From contig VXCM01003401.1 in assembly GCA_014773175.1 (NCBI GenBank), forward strand, positions 1 through 64,000: 64,000 nt of DNA, read 5' to 3'. Position numbers and translations under genes: made by a program. This document shows positions 50,361 through 62,383 of this stretch, in pieces. The notes beneath the pieces are model-generated. The model searched no databases, was not told where the DNA came from, and saw nothing but the letters and a program-made list of their open reading frames with translations. The stretch comes from Lucifuga dentata. Taxonomy: Eukaryota > Chordata > Actinopteri > Ophidiiformes > Bythitidae. Each line of letters begins with the position of its first letter. The stretch's first letter is position 1.

Positions 50361-51740
50361 CTAAAGGAGCATATCTGTGAGTTTGCATGTTTGATTTTTA
50401 AACTTTTGCAATGTTTTCATGTGCAAAAATCACACAGATCCACTTCCACTCTTCCTTATTTTATTGAACCATTATTTAACCAGATAAAACTCACTGAGAT
50501 TCAAAGTCTCTTTTCCAAAAGTGATCTGGCCAAGACAGCAGCACAATCAGAATAGTTGCAGTACAGATAAAATACCAGTTAAACATTTACAATATCAACA
50601 TAAATCAAAATGAATAATTCAATGCAATAACTCACAATATGATCAATAACATAAACATTTCCCAAGATTACTCATTTCCTGTTCTTTTAAAACCGATCTG
50701 AGCTCACCAAGGGTGATAAGTTCAGACAGTCCTAACTCTGTCCTAACTCCCTGGCTGTAATTGCTGTGCACACAGGTACTGTATCATTAATGCCCCCTCC
50801 CAAGAAGCCCACTCTGTCCTGATTGGCCAGCTGGCAACACATACACATCCTGCAAAACACAGACGCTGTTCAAACACTTGCTTGCTATCCTGGAACCTTG
50901 TGCTTTGTAATTCAAATGTGCTACATGTTGACAAATTTATACGAACATCAACTTAGTGTATATACACGAGTATAAGCTGAGTTTTTATTACCAAATGTCA
51001 CAACGCAAATCGGGGGGGNAATATTACCCATTACCACTACCCATGGAAAATAGTTTAAATCATACCTTAGAATGAGATATTTCCTTACAAATCTTCTTAT
51101 CAGCACATTTTGCAGTGCCCAGTAAGCGCTGTTGTGATTGGTCAAAGACAAAAGAATGGGCCAATCAGAGATGACCTTATAAAAGTGCTGTTTCATATTC
51201 CGGTACGGTACCGTATTTTGGTAGTCTTGTTCAACATCATGTTTTGTGTTTTATTAGCAAGAAGCTTTAGATAAGATACAACACAGAATGGAAACGACAC
51301 AGACTCAGAAGAGGAAAAGAGCATCGTATAAGGCTGGTTTAAGACACGTTACACAGAGTTGGACTGGAATGAACTGTTTGGCGATTCAGACAAGGAAGAG
51401 GAGTCCGGAAAAGTTCATGTCAGCTAATGTCAGTTACGGTAATCAGCTGTTTACCGGTACTGGTACGTGGATTATTTTCAGAAAATCACAGGAATACTAT
51501 GACAATACCCAGAAAAACAGGTAATTTGCTAAACAAATAAATTGATGGAACAACATCAGGGGGTCGGCTTATATATGGATTTCTTTAAAAATCTAAATTT
51601 GCAGGTCAAAATCAGAGGGTGGGCTTATACACGAGATTGGCTTATACTCAAGTACTGTATATACAGTATGATAATATTTTTTAACTTTGGCAAAGTTCGA
51701 CACACGTACCTCCTGCTTTATTAAACTTTAAAAAACGGGA
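50361..51740 (+). repeat. Unnamed ~500 bp dispersed repeat, copy 3, split by a pogo-like element
   Basis: Begins CTAAAGGAGCATATCTG; shares TTTTGCAATGTTTTCATGTGC, CTGATTGGCCAGCTG and CAAATGTGCTACATG-like blocks with the copies at 20859 and 37587. Its end (TTTGGCAAAGTTCGACAC) continues after the insertion at 50956-51666. Confidence 0.6.
50956..51666 (+). mobile_element. pogo-like (Tc1/mariner group) element, copy 1, with transposase remnant
   Basis: Flanked by TA (50954-50955 and 51667-51668). The ends carry CGAGTATAAGC and, on the other strand, TTGAGTATAAGCC after a TGTATATAC start. The interior frame at 51288-51524 begins METTQTQKRKRASYKAG; KRKRxSYxAxxK is the usual start of the DNA-binding domain in pogo/Tigger-related transposases. 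After ~15 residues homology is lost and the catalytic DDE region is absent, so this is an internal-deletion derivative. Gap N at 51019. Confidence 0.65.
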
Positions 51741-52137
51741 AATTTAAAAAAAAAAAAAAGAAAAAAAAACTTGTTGAAACAAATGGTTATTCAGGATAAC
51801 AGACCTCACTGTGATTTTGATGAGAAATATTTTTCTTCCAAATTACACCTGCTGACTTTCATTTTCCACATCGAAGGCCAAAGCAAACCCAATCCCATTT
51901 CACTTGAAGTCTCAGCAGCAGATATCTTTAATGAAAGTTTACAAACTTTAGCTTATCTGTTGGTACTTACAAGGGTAATTTTGTCTTTATAAATTATGCA
52001 AACTGCACTGTGCTGGTTTATTTAATTGCATAGCCTGAGTTAATGAGTTGTGATAAAAGTGTTTAGGAAGTTATACAAGTATGTTCCAGCCAACAGCCTG
52101 TTTGAACATCTGGCATGGAAAACAGCTTTGGCTTTGC
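51741..52137. other. Intron-like, gene-free DNA
   Basis: A-runs at 51746-51770, nothing else recognised. Confidence 0.45.
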
Positions 52138-52719
52138 TTAAAGGAGCAACCCTGTGATTTTTGCATATTTGAACCCAATAAATACAACCGTCATACATTA
52201 CTGCTAACCATTTTCCAAAAACATACGACTGGAGTGGTACATTTTAGAATTGTTTTTCCTACCTTCCAGACTGCCATTGGTTTGTTTATTCTATCATGCT
52301 ATAAAAATCAACTTGTAGAGACTTGAAACATGCTTGAGATACATAATCCATCACAGTGAACAAAACACCATTCTTATTTTTCTTGACATTACTTAATTTA
52401 ACTGGTCCAGCACTGAGCCACACAAGAAAATGTATATCTCCTCCAGGGAATATAGTCCCAGGAGAAGACGGCTTTAACCAAGAAAAGAAAATGGCTGTGG
52501 CTTCTAGAATTGGGTGTTACTGTTAGGAGCAAAACAATGAATTTTAAGGTGGGTGCATCACCTGAACATTTGATTTTGAAAGATTAGGAGTTTTGGCAAA
52601 ATAACACAATAACTAAAATTCAGTTTTAATTTTTTGGAAAATGGTTTTAGCAACATAACATCTATGCGGGTAGTATTTATTGGGCTCAAACCTGCAAAAC
52701 CATTGGTATGATCTTTTAA
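52138..52719 (+). mobile_element. TTAA-flanked MITE, copy 9
   Basis: Starts TTAAAGGAGCAACCC and ends TATGATCTTTTAA. Uninterrupted 582 bp copy with the subfamily 1 interior (AGACTGCCATTGG; GGGAATATAGTCCCAGGAG). Confidence 0.85.
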
Positions 52720-53470
52720 GGAAAAAAAAAACAGTGCTGGTATTATTTTAGTAACGTTGATCTGATTTCCTTTAATCAGCTGAAAGCTGTTAGGCTGTGA
52801 TGACGGCTGATCTTTGCTGTTTTCTCCTGTCGTTTGGCTCTGTTTGGATGCAGCTGTCAGTGCACCTTTTCCTGTTCTGCGACTGATGACAATCTCTGAT
52901 TTAATGACACGTCTGATGATAAAACACTTTCTTTCCACTGCAGCAGGCTGTAATTAGCCAGGAGTGACTGAAAGTTTCCCCATTGTGTTATGAAAAGCAC
53001 AATTGTAGTTATTTTTGCTTCAGCAGTTTCTGCATCATTTCCTCATCCCTGCAGGCCCCTTCCTTGCTCGCAGTGATCTTCCTCCTCCTCCTCCTCCTGC
53101 ATTACAGAGCATCCGCTGATTGTCTAACTCAAAAGTATCGATTATTACTGGAGCGTGAAGTGCACACTTATTTTTTGGGACATCAAGACATACAACCCAC
53201 TGCTTTATAATAGTCTTTGGTCATTAATTTCTTTTTTAACCCCTCTGGAATAAAGCAGTATTTGAATTTGAATAAAAATTTATAAATTCAAAAATATTTG
53301 AATCCAGACTGACTGATTGATTGCAATCACAGGCAGTTTTTCTCTGGATTCAAGATTTTTTTTTTAATAGCTTTTTTTTGTGGGAAAAAAAAAAAAAAAT
53401 CTAAACTATTTTTCTAAATGTGTGTAAAAATTTTCTAAAATCTTTTTTTTCAGAATCACTTATCCAGTCA

Positions 53471-53471
<1 letters not shown>

Positions 53472-53520
<49 letters not shown>
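53472..53520. repeat. (ATT)n microsatellite
   Basis: About 16 uninterrupted ATT units. Confidence 0.97.
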
Positions 53521-53521
<1 letters not shown>

Positions 53522-56500
53522 CTCTGGATTTCTAGCATTTTTTGTAGTTTCTTTTTGTTAGTATTCCCCTTTTTAGATAGTATTTTTTTTAAATTTATGT
53601 TTCTACAATTACACATTTTCAGAAGCCAGAATTTATAGTTCTTAGTATTCTTGCAGTGCTAAGTTGTATGTGGAAACAAAAGTCAAACTGAATGAAAAAT
53701 AAAGCTGCAAACATGATTTCAGAGGGTTAATTGTCATGTTGAATTTATTCGCTCTGAAAGATGCCAAACCAATTAACACTTTAGAGATGATGTTTTAAAG
53801 TTATTTCAGAGCCGTATAGAACAAACGTACCAAACCCCTTAAGATGAAGCGGTCAGCTTGTGACCCCTAAGTCAAAAGGGTCACTAACACCTTGTTTTAT
53901 TTGAAGAATCTGTTGAAGCCTGAAGATGTTTTGTTAAAAAATTAACGAGAAAAAGGCAAAGACAAGAGAAAAATGTGAAACATAAGGGATTTTGTTCCAC
54001 AGAAATACTTTTCTTTTCTTTTAGCTGTTCTTTTAATCATTTTGCTATCCTTCAGATTTATAATCCAACCCTCTAGGGGTCTGGCTGACCTTAAGAAGAC
54101 CCCTAACGTGAGTATCCCATGTCATGGGATCCTTACATAAGGCAATGCTGCTCTGCTGTCTTCCTTGAACAAGACACTAAAGCCCTGGCAGCACTTGGCT
54201 GCTTTTCTAGCTAACCCTGACCTCTGACCTCTCTGTGGAGAGGAGGAGGAGAGCTCACAATCATTTCTACTTTCCTGCACCACTGGCATTTCAAATGATG
54301 TTATTATAAGCTCATTCACAGCTGTATGCGATAGGCTGCCATGTTTTTCAACTTAAGATGTATCACGATGGCAGTGCTTTCTCAAACACAGTGACCAAAC
54401 TTCAGGGCAAATACGATCTGTCAAAGAAATGGTCTATTTGAAGACTGAATCTTTGGCATCTTGACATGCTTTTGTTTCAGAAAAACCTCATCCAGCTTGC
54501 ACAGCTGTCCAAACCGCAGCCGACAAGTCTGAGGTCTGAATACCAACATGCTGGTTTGGTGGTTAAATCCTCTTTGCATGGACTTATCTCAGCTCTGGGT
54601 TGCAGCCTTACGCGAGTCGTGTTGCAATGTGATTTTAAAAATGTAGGTTTGGGGACAACAAATCACTGGCCACCGCAATTCCTGATATACCCAGACTTTC
54701 GGAAACATTGGTTATGCATAAACCCAACTAGCAGAAATATCAGTGAATTTTCTGATCATTTTAATCTTATTCTCCCACATCAACATCTAAACTTTCAATA
54801 CAGCATCATAAATATGTATCCTGCAGCCTCGACTTCCCAGGGACTTTGTTTTTTGCAGTCTGGGTTCTGGTTCACTGAACAGGTCCATAGGTGTGTGAAA
54901 ATTAGTAGTATCTGTGAAATATGCAATACCAAATTAGCATAATAACTTCAGTGGCTCTCACCAATGACACAAATCACAACAAGGAGACTGTAATCTCACC
55001 CCTGTCATGGCAATCACCGCCACAGTAAATTCCTGATCAATTCTAATTAACAGGATGTGGAGTTTTCTGGACGCTTTGCAGTCACAGTTGTGATTTATGA
55101 GTAAGCTTCCCTGTGTTTTCCCGTTCTGCCTGAGCTGTTATTTGGCTGTTATTAAGTATGAAATTCATGATGGAATACCTCATAGGACTTTCACTGCCCA
55201 TAAAGCAGCTGGCTCCAAAAAGTTGGGAAGAGTCCTTGTGAGATAAACAGAAAACAGCAAGTTGGCATCAAACTTTCTAAAAAAGCCGTTTCAAATGTGT
55301 TCCTTTGTAGTTTTTCACACTTTATCATTGTAATGTTTTCTCTTGTTCGGATGAAATCAGCATATTATTGACCAGGTTGTCATTTGGAAAAAATACATAG
55401 TGAACTAGGTCTAAAAAGAAGTAAAATGCCCCCCCCCCANAAAAAAAAAAAAAAAAAAAAATCCATGGAAATTTGCTAAATCCATCGACTGTGTTATAAA
55501 CACCTCTGAAAATGGAAAGCTGGTAAATGCGTGGGCTTTGTGTACACTTCCATGTATGTCAAGAACAGGCATCTCATCATTCAAGCAAACCTTAATGTGT
55601 GTCTTACTATTGTTTTAGGATTGGTTCGTAGAAAAACATGAAGGTTTTGGAAGAAAATCTTGCTTTTGTGAAGTATCTTGTAGCAAACAGGGACATGTCC
55701 TGGACCACTGCCATCAGAGCCTCCTCCAACAACGAATAACCTAGCAGACAAACCATGTGGGAGGAGAGCAGAGACAGCTTTGCAGGAAGAGCCTTTGTCT
55801 TGTACTGTACTTGCATGTGCTCATCTGTTTCAAAGACACCCACACTGTTAAGGGAAAGTGCTGCGAAAGCCCCAGAAGTCCGATCCTCTCCCGCCGGTGT
55901 TAAAGTGTCAACATTTGAAATGCATGGAACATTTGGAAAAGGCAAATTGAAACACAAGAAATTCACAGCTAGAAAATCTTGGAGACGAAAAACCCCAAGA
56001 CCCCTGTCATCTTAAATTTTCTGCAGCACACTAATTCCTTAGTCTTTATCGACCGTATGGGTGAACAGCAGCCCCAACCTGAGACAGCTACGTGAATTAT
56101 AAACTTCAAATGCCCATGTGCCTGACAAAGGACATCATTCAAAGTATAAAAACAAGACTGCAGGTGTTTGCTGAAAGCGCGGTGCGAACTCTCAAGTTTT
56201 AGACAGAGATTAATGTAGAAGTTTTGCAGTCATTGCTTGCTCCTCACTTCTGTTACCTGCTGTCATTCCATCCTACAACCTTGTTTTTTTAAATAAGTGC
56301 TACATTCTCCAAAGTGCAGCAGTGATCCTCTGCTTTCCAATGTAAAGTTATTTTTTTCATGAAGGAAGTGGCAAAAATCTGAAATAAAATCTTTTTTTTT
56401 TTTTTCCTGTAGCAGCAAAACATGACCCAGTGTTCTTGCATTTAACTAGCTACATTTCCATTAAAACTAAGTGAAGTTGCTTCTTGTAGTACTTTCTTCA

Positions 56501-56532
56501 AATTTGATGGGTTTGTGAAGTTATAAAGTTAG

Positions 56533-56667
56533 TATAATTAAATTTCTATCATCTGAACACTAAATCCTTCCAGAAATGGAAGGATTACAAATGCCAGGGN
56601 TATAATTAAATTTCTATCATCTGAACACTAAATCCTTCCAGAAATGGAAGGATTACAAATGCCAGGG
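56533..56667. repeat. False tandem duplication around a single N
   Basis: 56533-56599 equals 56601-56667 (67 bp), with the N at 56600 between them. Unmerged contig overlap. Confidence 0.85.
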
Positions 56668-57340
56668 GTGAATAAGTCCATAATTGCCAGCTGTTTCTCT
56701 GTGCCACCCTTTATCTTTTTAGAATCGATTTTTCATCTAAGCGCCAAGAAAATTATGAAAGAAAAAAAATGATGTTTGCTTAGTTTAAGTTAATTTTAAT
56801 TAATATTGTATTGTGCAGTGCAAAGGCCACCGGCCGGCTCACCAATGGCTGCGGCCCACAGCCCACAGAAAAGTCCCGCCTCTCCCAGTGGCCAATCCAA
56901 CCCCTGGTTACAAGACACGTTTACACATAAACTTAACATTTCCAGTTCCAGCTACTAGCACATAGAAACATCTTTCATTGACACAGTTCACATTTTCCTC
57001 AGTGTCCATGGTTTGTCCAAATATCTGCAAATGAAAAAATTATTTATTTCACATAGATTTTTAGAAATATTGTCATCATTCCTCAAAACATAATTACTTC
57101 CGTCACAGTTTAAATTGTTAAATAAGAAATGTTGTTGTTCCTCATCCTTGCTACTGCCATTTGCTGAATTGTGCTGACAGAACATATCTAGGGTTTATCG
57201 AAGAGTCTTGAAGCCGGCAATCTCCAGGTCCAAACATAAATTCAGGACCTACAGGTGCTATACTAATGAACTTACTGCATAAAACATGAGCAATGTGCAT
57301 TAAGAACCTGAAAGTCCTGGAATAACACCACCAAATGTAC

Positions 57341-57799
57341 TTAAAGGATTATACTGGCCATTTTGCATGTTTGAGCCTAATATATTCAATTTTCATAAAC
57401 TTAAGGTTACTGACAACCATTTCCCAAAGGATAAAACTGTATTTCAGCTTTCCTGATATTTTACAACATCTCTTAATCTTTCAAAATCAAATATTCAAGC
57501 GATACACCCACCTTGAAAATCGATCACGGTTATTTAAATTTTTCGATAAACACAGGTCTTTTTTTGGGACTATATTTCCTGGTGGAGACATACATTCACT
57601 CCACACTTTTTTTTTATTGTGCTAAATGCTAAAATTACGAACTTCAAAAAAAAGCCTGAATATACTGTAGGTGTTGTAAAACATTTTTAATTCATCATTC
57701 CAGTAGTATGCTTTGGAAAATGATTGTCAGTCATGTTACATGTATGAAAATTTAATATATTAGGCTCAAACATGCAAAATGGCCAATATGGTCCTTTAA
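57341..57799 (-). mobile_element. TTAA-flanked MITE, copy 10, internally deleted
   Basis: Starts TTAAAGGATTATACTGG and ends CAATATGGTCCTTTAA. Subfamily 2 interior, but at 459 bp it lacks the CTATCCCAAGAA...GGCAGTCTGGAAGG segment found in copy 7. Confidence 0.8.
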
Positions 57800-58451
57800 C
57801 AAAAAATATATGATTGTTGATCAACAACAGCAGCAGCATATGGGAGGACATATACAGATGATAACACCAAAAGTTCCATTGACACGCCACATTATTCATA
57901 TGCCAAACTCACCCTTCTTTAAACTGGACTCTGCTCCCAACTGAAACCAGGTCAATGAGCCCCAAGTGGAGTCAAGACCAATATACTATTACACCTAATA
58001 ACTGGGTGTGACAGATGCTCTTGGAGCCAAATCTCTACAAGAGGGTGCCATTATGCATTATAAAATGTTCTCAGCTGCAGATGACAAACTGCAACGCAAA
58101 GATGATAAATGAAACCAGCAAAAAACCCAACCATCATTAACAGCCACCAAATCCACACTGGATCCCGGACTTGCCTGAAGACCCATCAGACAGTCCTTCC
58201 TCATGATGAATAAATTAAGAACATTCAAGAACATTTATCTACTTGAAAGTCTGGCTTGTTATTGTTTAGACCTCAAGTACCAGTGCTCTTTAAAGCCATA
58301 GTAATGATGTCGGTAATGGATATGGCAATACCAGCCAACTACTATTCCAATTCTGCTCACATCTGGTTCCTTCTCTAATTCTCTCTATGTATTCCTGTCC
58401 TTACCTCCTCAGAGTTAGTTCTGGTAGGGGACAAGTGGTTGTGAGGGAGAA
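57800..58451. other. Intron-like, gene-free DNA
   Basis: No exon or bounded repeat recognised. Confidence 0.4.
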
Positions 58452-58935
58452 GAGAAATACCATATATACTTGAATATAAGCCACATTTTTATTACCAAAT
58501 TTCATAAAGAAAACCGGGGGGGTCGGCTTATATACAAGAAATTCAAATTTGATCCCAGAGAACAAAATTTCCAGCAGTGGAAATACTACCCATTACCAGT
58601 ACCCATGGAAAATAGTTTAAATTATACCTTAGAATGAGATATTTCCTGACTAAACATCTTATCCAGCACATTTTGTGGTGGCCATTTGCAGAGACCAGTA
58701 AGTGCTGTTGTGATTGGTCAGTTACAGTAATCAGCTGCTGAAATAAATATCATGTTTACCAGTACATGGATTATTTTCAGAAAATCACATGAATACTATG
58801 CCAACGCCCATAAAAACAGGTAATTTGCTAAACAAATAAATTGATGGAACAACATCAGGGGGTCTGCTTATATACAGGTTTCTTTTAAAATCTAAATTTG
58901 GTGAGCTTATACATGAAATCGGCTTAAAACCTCAT
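58452..58935 (+). mobile_element. pogo-like element, copy 2, shorter derivative
   Basis: Matches 50956-51666 in order: ATATAAGCC near the left end, TTTTTATTACCAAAT, CCATGGAAAATAGTTTAAAT, CTTAGAATGAGATATTTCC and GATGGAACAACATCAGGGGG. The segment encoding the KRKR remnant in copy 1 is deleted here. Confidence 0.65.
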
Positions 58936-60274
58936 ATTTGGTTGTTAATCAAATTTAAGCCATTGCCTCTGGAGTTGATATTTTGAAGAAAAAAAATAGC
59001 ATGTTGCAGATATTTTTGGCTCCATATTTATCTTTTGTCTTTTGCTGCTCTTCCTCTCCTATGGCTCAGTAGTTTTGTTTGAATGCTGATTTCTGCTGCC
59101 AAACAAAAGACAGCATGCCACTATGACTCAGTCTGTTCTGGACTGCTCATACGAAGACGCTTCACGCTCATTATTCTGAATTCTCGAATTTCTCGCTGCA
59201 GCCTCTTTTGCTAAACAAACAGTCCAATTTACTGCAAAGACCCGAGCTAACAAGAGGTGATTTACGGATAGAGCAACTCCCCACCCACCTCCTCCTCCAC
59301 ACAACGCACACATTTGCATGCATGCAAATCCACAAACACACCCATGCAGTCTACGCAGGTTCAAAATTCAAAGTATTTAAAGTTGCAAACACTCAGATGT
59401 ACTGAATGTAAATGGATTTGTGGGACTTAAGTGTTTTATGAGAATGAGACAGCTTTGGCTGTGCTGAATTTCAATTGCATAAGTTATAATCCATGTATTT
59501 ACATTCTAAACAGCATAAACATGGTGAAATCCTGGCAGATATACCCTGTTGAATATGTATATGTTGCATATATAACTACAGATATCATCCCTGATAACAC
59601 GTCTACTATTTGGGGAAAAGTACCATTTACTTATTCAAAACAGTGCCTCTGAGGAGTTTAATTTTGAAGAAACTTTACTTCTACACCTCTACATTTTTAA
59701 GTTGGCATATGGAGCATAAGCTTTCTCTCCAAATTAAAAACTGTGAGTGAAGCCAGATGCTAGGCTGACTGAAAATTGAGACAGACATCACCCTGAATGG
59801 GGGAAATGGTGGAACCTGCTGAGTTCTGCAGGGAAATGGCTATGAAGGTAAATTACTGCTGATTTACACCTCATGCCAGCTCCCAGAAGGAAGTGGAAGC
59901 TGTAATGCTCACGTGGTAGAAATTGGTGAAGGTGGATGGGAATGACTGACCATGTGGCAGCCGTCCAGATCCCTTTCTGAGAACTCAAGCAGCAAAACAG
60001 ACAGGAGCAGATGGGAGGTTTGTTTAAAAAATAAAAAAAATAAAAATAAAACAAAGAATAAGGCAACGGAACATTTATTTAATGAGGTAGTAAAGGTTTT
60101 AAGCTTCCTACTCATTGGTTGGCATTTATTGTACAGAGATAATGGAGATGGATAAATTGCTGCCACTGCCATCTTGCTAATGACTTGCTGGGTGGTTTTA
60201 TAATTAAAATGGTATCTGAGGTGCTGTTGTGCAATTAAGCGCTATTAGGTAAATGCTGAGATGTTACTGGGTGG
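58936..60274. other. Intron-like, gene-free DNA
   Basis: Short overlapping frames on both strands; none is recognisable. Confidence 0.4.
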
Positions 60275-60835
60275 TTGCTAGGCCTTTGGTAGGTGGTTAA
60301 TAAGTGATATGGTGTTCTCGGTGATTGCAATTGTTGTTGTTCCAATATATTTGCTAGGTTTGCGTGGCATTAGTTAGATGATTTCTTTAATTGGTTGCCA
60401 AGTGTTTGTTAAGGTGTTACTAGGTGGTTTGGTGCATCTTATCTTGAATAATGACTGCAGGTATGTTCCAAAGCTCACTTGTACTGATCCCTTTCCGCTG
60501 AAGATGCAAGGGAAAGAGAAAAGGTCAGAGGAATTGAGGTAACACAATGAATTGCTAGGCCTTTGGTAGGTGGTTGATAAGTGATATGGTGTTCTCAGTG
60601 ATTACAATTGTGGTCCAATATATTTGCTAGGGTTTGCGAGACATTCCTTAGATGATTTTTAGTTGGTTGCTAAGTGCTTGTTAGGGTGTTACTAGGTGGT
60701 TTGGTGCATCTTATCTTGAATAATGGCTGCGGGTATGTTCCAAAGGTCTTATTTCCTCATTTGACTCACTTGTACTAATCTCCTTCCCCTGAAGATGCAA
60801 GGGCAAGAGACAAGGTCAGAGGAATTGAGATAACG
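60275..60835. repeat. Two-unit tandem duplication, ~280 bp period
   Basis: Unit 1 starts at 60275 and unit 2 at 60552, both with TTGCTAGGCCTTTGGTAGG. They share GTTACTAGGTGGTTTGGTGC, CATCTTATCTTGAATAATG and GAAGATGCAAGGG. They differ by scattered substitutions and a ~20 bp indel (TTATTTCCTCATTTGACT only in unit 2), so this is an older real duplication, unlike the N-junction ones. Confidence 0.85.
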
Positions 60836-62383
60836 TGATCAATCAGATAACAGATAATGTCTAGATAATCAGAATCTGTCCGATCAGAAATAGATTTCAA
60901 GTCGATGGGCGTGGCTTATAAAAAAGACTCCTGCTTGGGAAGTTTCCTTACTTATATGTCCTCAAGGAAGCCACGTGAGCAACGATGAAATCATAAATGT
61001 ACCATATATTTACATTAGTATCCCAGGTATGAGCAGGTTTTTGGATTTTAACCAGGGTTCTGCTCTACCGGATTGTCTTCCATATACCAAACCAAAAATA
61101 TTCTGACTGACTATATCACATTGATCTGCATGCTGAAATGAAACTGAAAGTTTGACACATATCGGCCGTCACTCTCATCTTTTATTGTAACTTAGTACAG
61201 AAATAGAGGCCGGTGAGAATGTATGAGTCAAAAACAAGCCCGAAGGGATGACAGACAGCGATCAGAGTGTTTTAATCATGATCACACAAATATGAAAAAC
61301 TTGTTTAATGTTCCATGTAAACATCATATCCTGAATAGAATCAAAACCAGGATTTGACACAAACAAGGATATTACTGTGATCTGGGACCCTTGTCATATC
61401 ATTCTCTACATTCTCCACTTTTATGTCTCAAATAAAAGGTGTAAATGTCCAAAAATAGCCTCGAATTTATAGTCTAGACTATTTAATGAATTTTTTATAT
61501 TGCATTTGATTCTGTTCAAGAAAGAAGGAATCAGACATTTCTGTGGGGGGGAAAAAAAGTATTTTGGTCTATAAATATTCACATTGAGTGATTTTATTTT
61601 AACTTTCCAGCTTTTGGCAGGTCAAAAAAGAAGAGAAAAACTTTATATGAAATGCGAGGATTATATTGTGCCTCCTACAGAAGATGATACTTGTATTTTA
61701 AGATACTGCTCATTTTATTAAGCTTTGAAAAAAAATAGGCTGGTTTAGATGAAACTGACAGGTTTTCCAGCAAATGCAAAGCGAACCATCCTTGCATTAG
61801 ATACGGGAATCTGCAAAGAGCCCTATGCAGCAATCGAGCCTGCACTTCTGTTCTCTTGGCCGACGTCACTGGCAGCAGGAAGTCTTTGTTGAATTAACAG
61901 CCACTTCAGACCTCTACAGCACACTTAGGCTTTGGCTGCTTCCAAAGAGGCACGGCAGGCTTCCCGCCATGAAATGTAAGCCTCTGAGCACATTGTGTGA
62001 ATTAAGATCCTCTCCTCATTTTCGAGATGGAGTCTGCGGGAAACTTCCAGCTCTGTTGGAGATGTGGGAGCGGCGATGGAGGAGGTGTCGTCCACGCACC
62101 GCACGAAACGCTTCATCTCCACCTTCTTACTCTCACATTTCTATTCCATTTAACTTCCCAATCACACACCAATGCAAGTAGTAGATTATTCTAAAACAAT
62201 TCTGAAAAAAAGTGCACGTTTCCACTGAGAGCCAATGGTCCTACGATTTCACTTTTGCCAATGTAATTATTCCAGATTTTGACTACCTTTACTGGATACA
62301 TATGTTGGATTCTTAGCATCCTCTGGGTTTACATGTGAATTTGGATTTGAGCATCATGTTAAAAATGTAGCTAGGTGATTATA
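60836..62383. other. Intron-like, gene-free DNA
   Basis: G/A run at 61543-61558. The 61.8-62.1 kb part has overlapping frames on both strands and balanced composition but no recognisable domain or splice pair. Confidence 0.4.

Larger units (their letters stand above)
52720..57340. other. Intron-like, gene-free DNA
   Basis: (ATT)n at 53472-53520; A-run with N at 55440; false duplication around 56600. The longest frame (54466-54942, 158 codons) follows a TTTTGTTTCAG acceptor-like site, but shows no domain and begins in DNA with ordinary intron composition, so it is not called a gene. Confidence 0.4.

Noticed and set aside
53000..53130. Possible exon after CCTCATCCCTGCAG
   Set aside because: In phase 1 it gives a proline run from a CCT repeat and then a stop; no donor found.
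53420..53638. Poly-isoleucine open frames
   Set aside because: Direct translation of the (ATT)n microsatellite.
54466..54942. Longest open frame (158 codons), preceded by TTTTGTTTCAG
   Set aside because: It has an acceptor-like start but no domain, no good donor and ordinary intron composition. In the phase needed to follow the leader exon it reaches a stop after about 20 codons.
55607..55966. 119-codon minus-strand frame
   Set aside because: No recognisable domain and overlapped by an equally open plus-strand frame. Chance is more likely.
61825..62181. 118-codon plus frame and 65-codon minus frame
   Set aside because: Both strands are open in the same GC-richer block, with no domain or splice pair. 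At best a conserved non-coding block.
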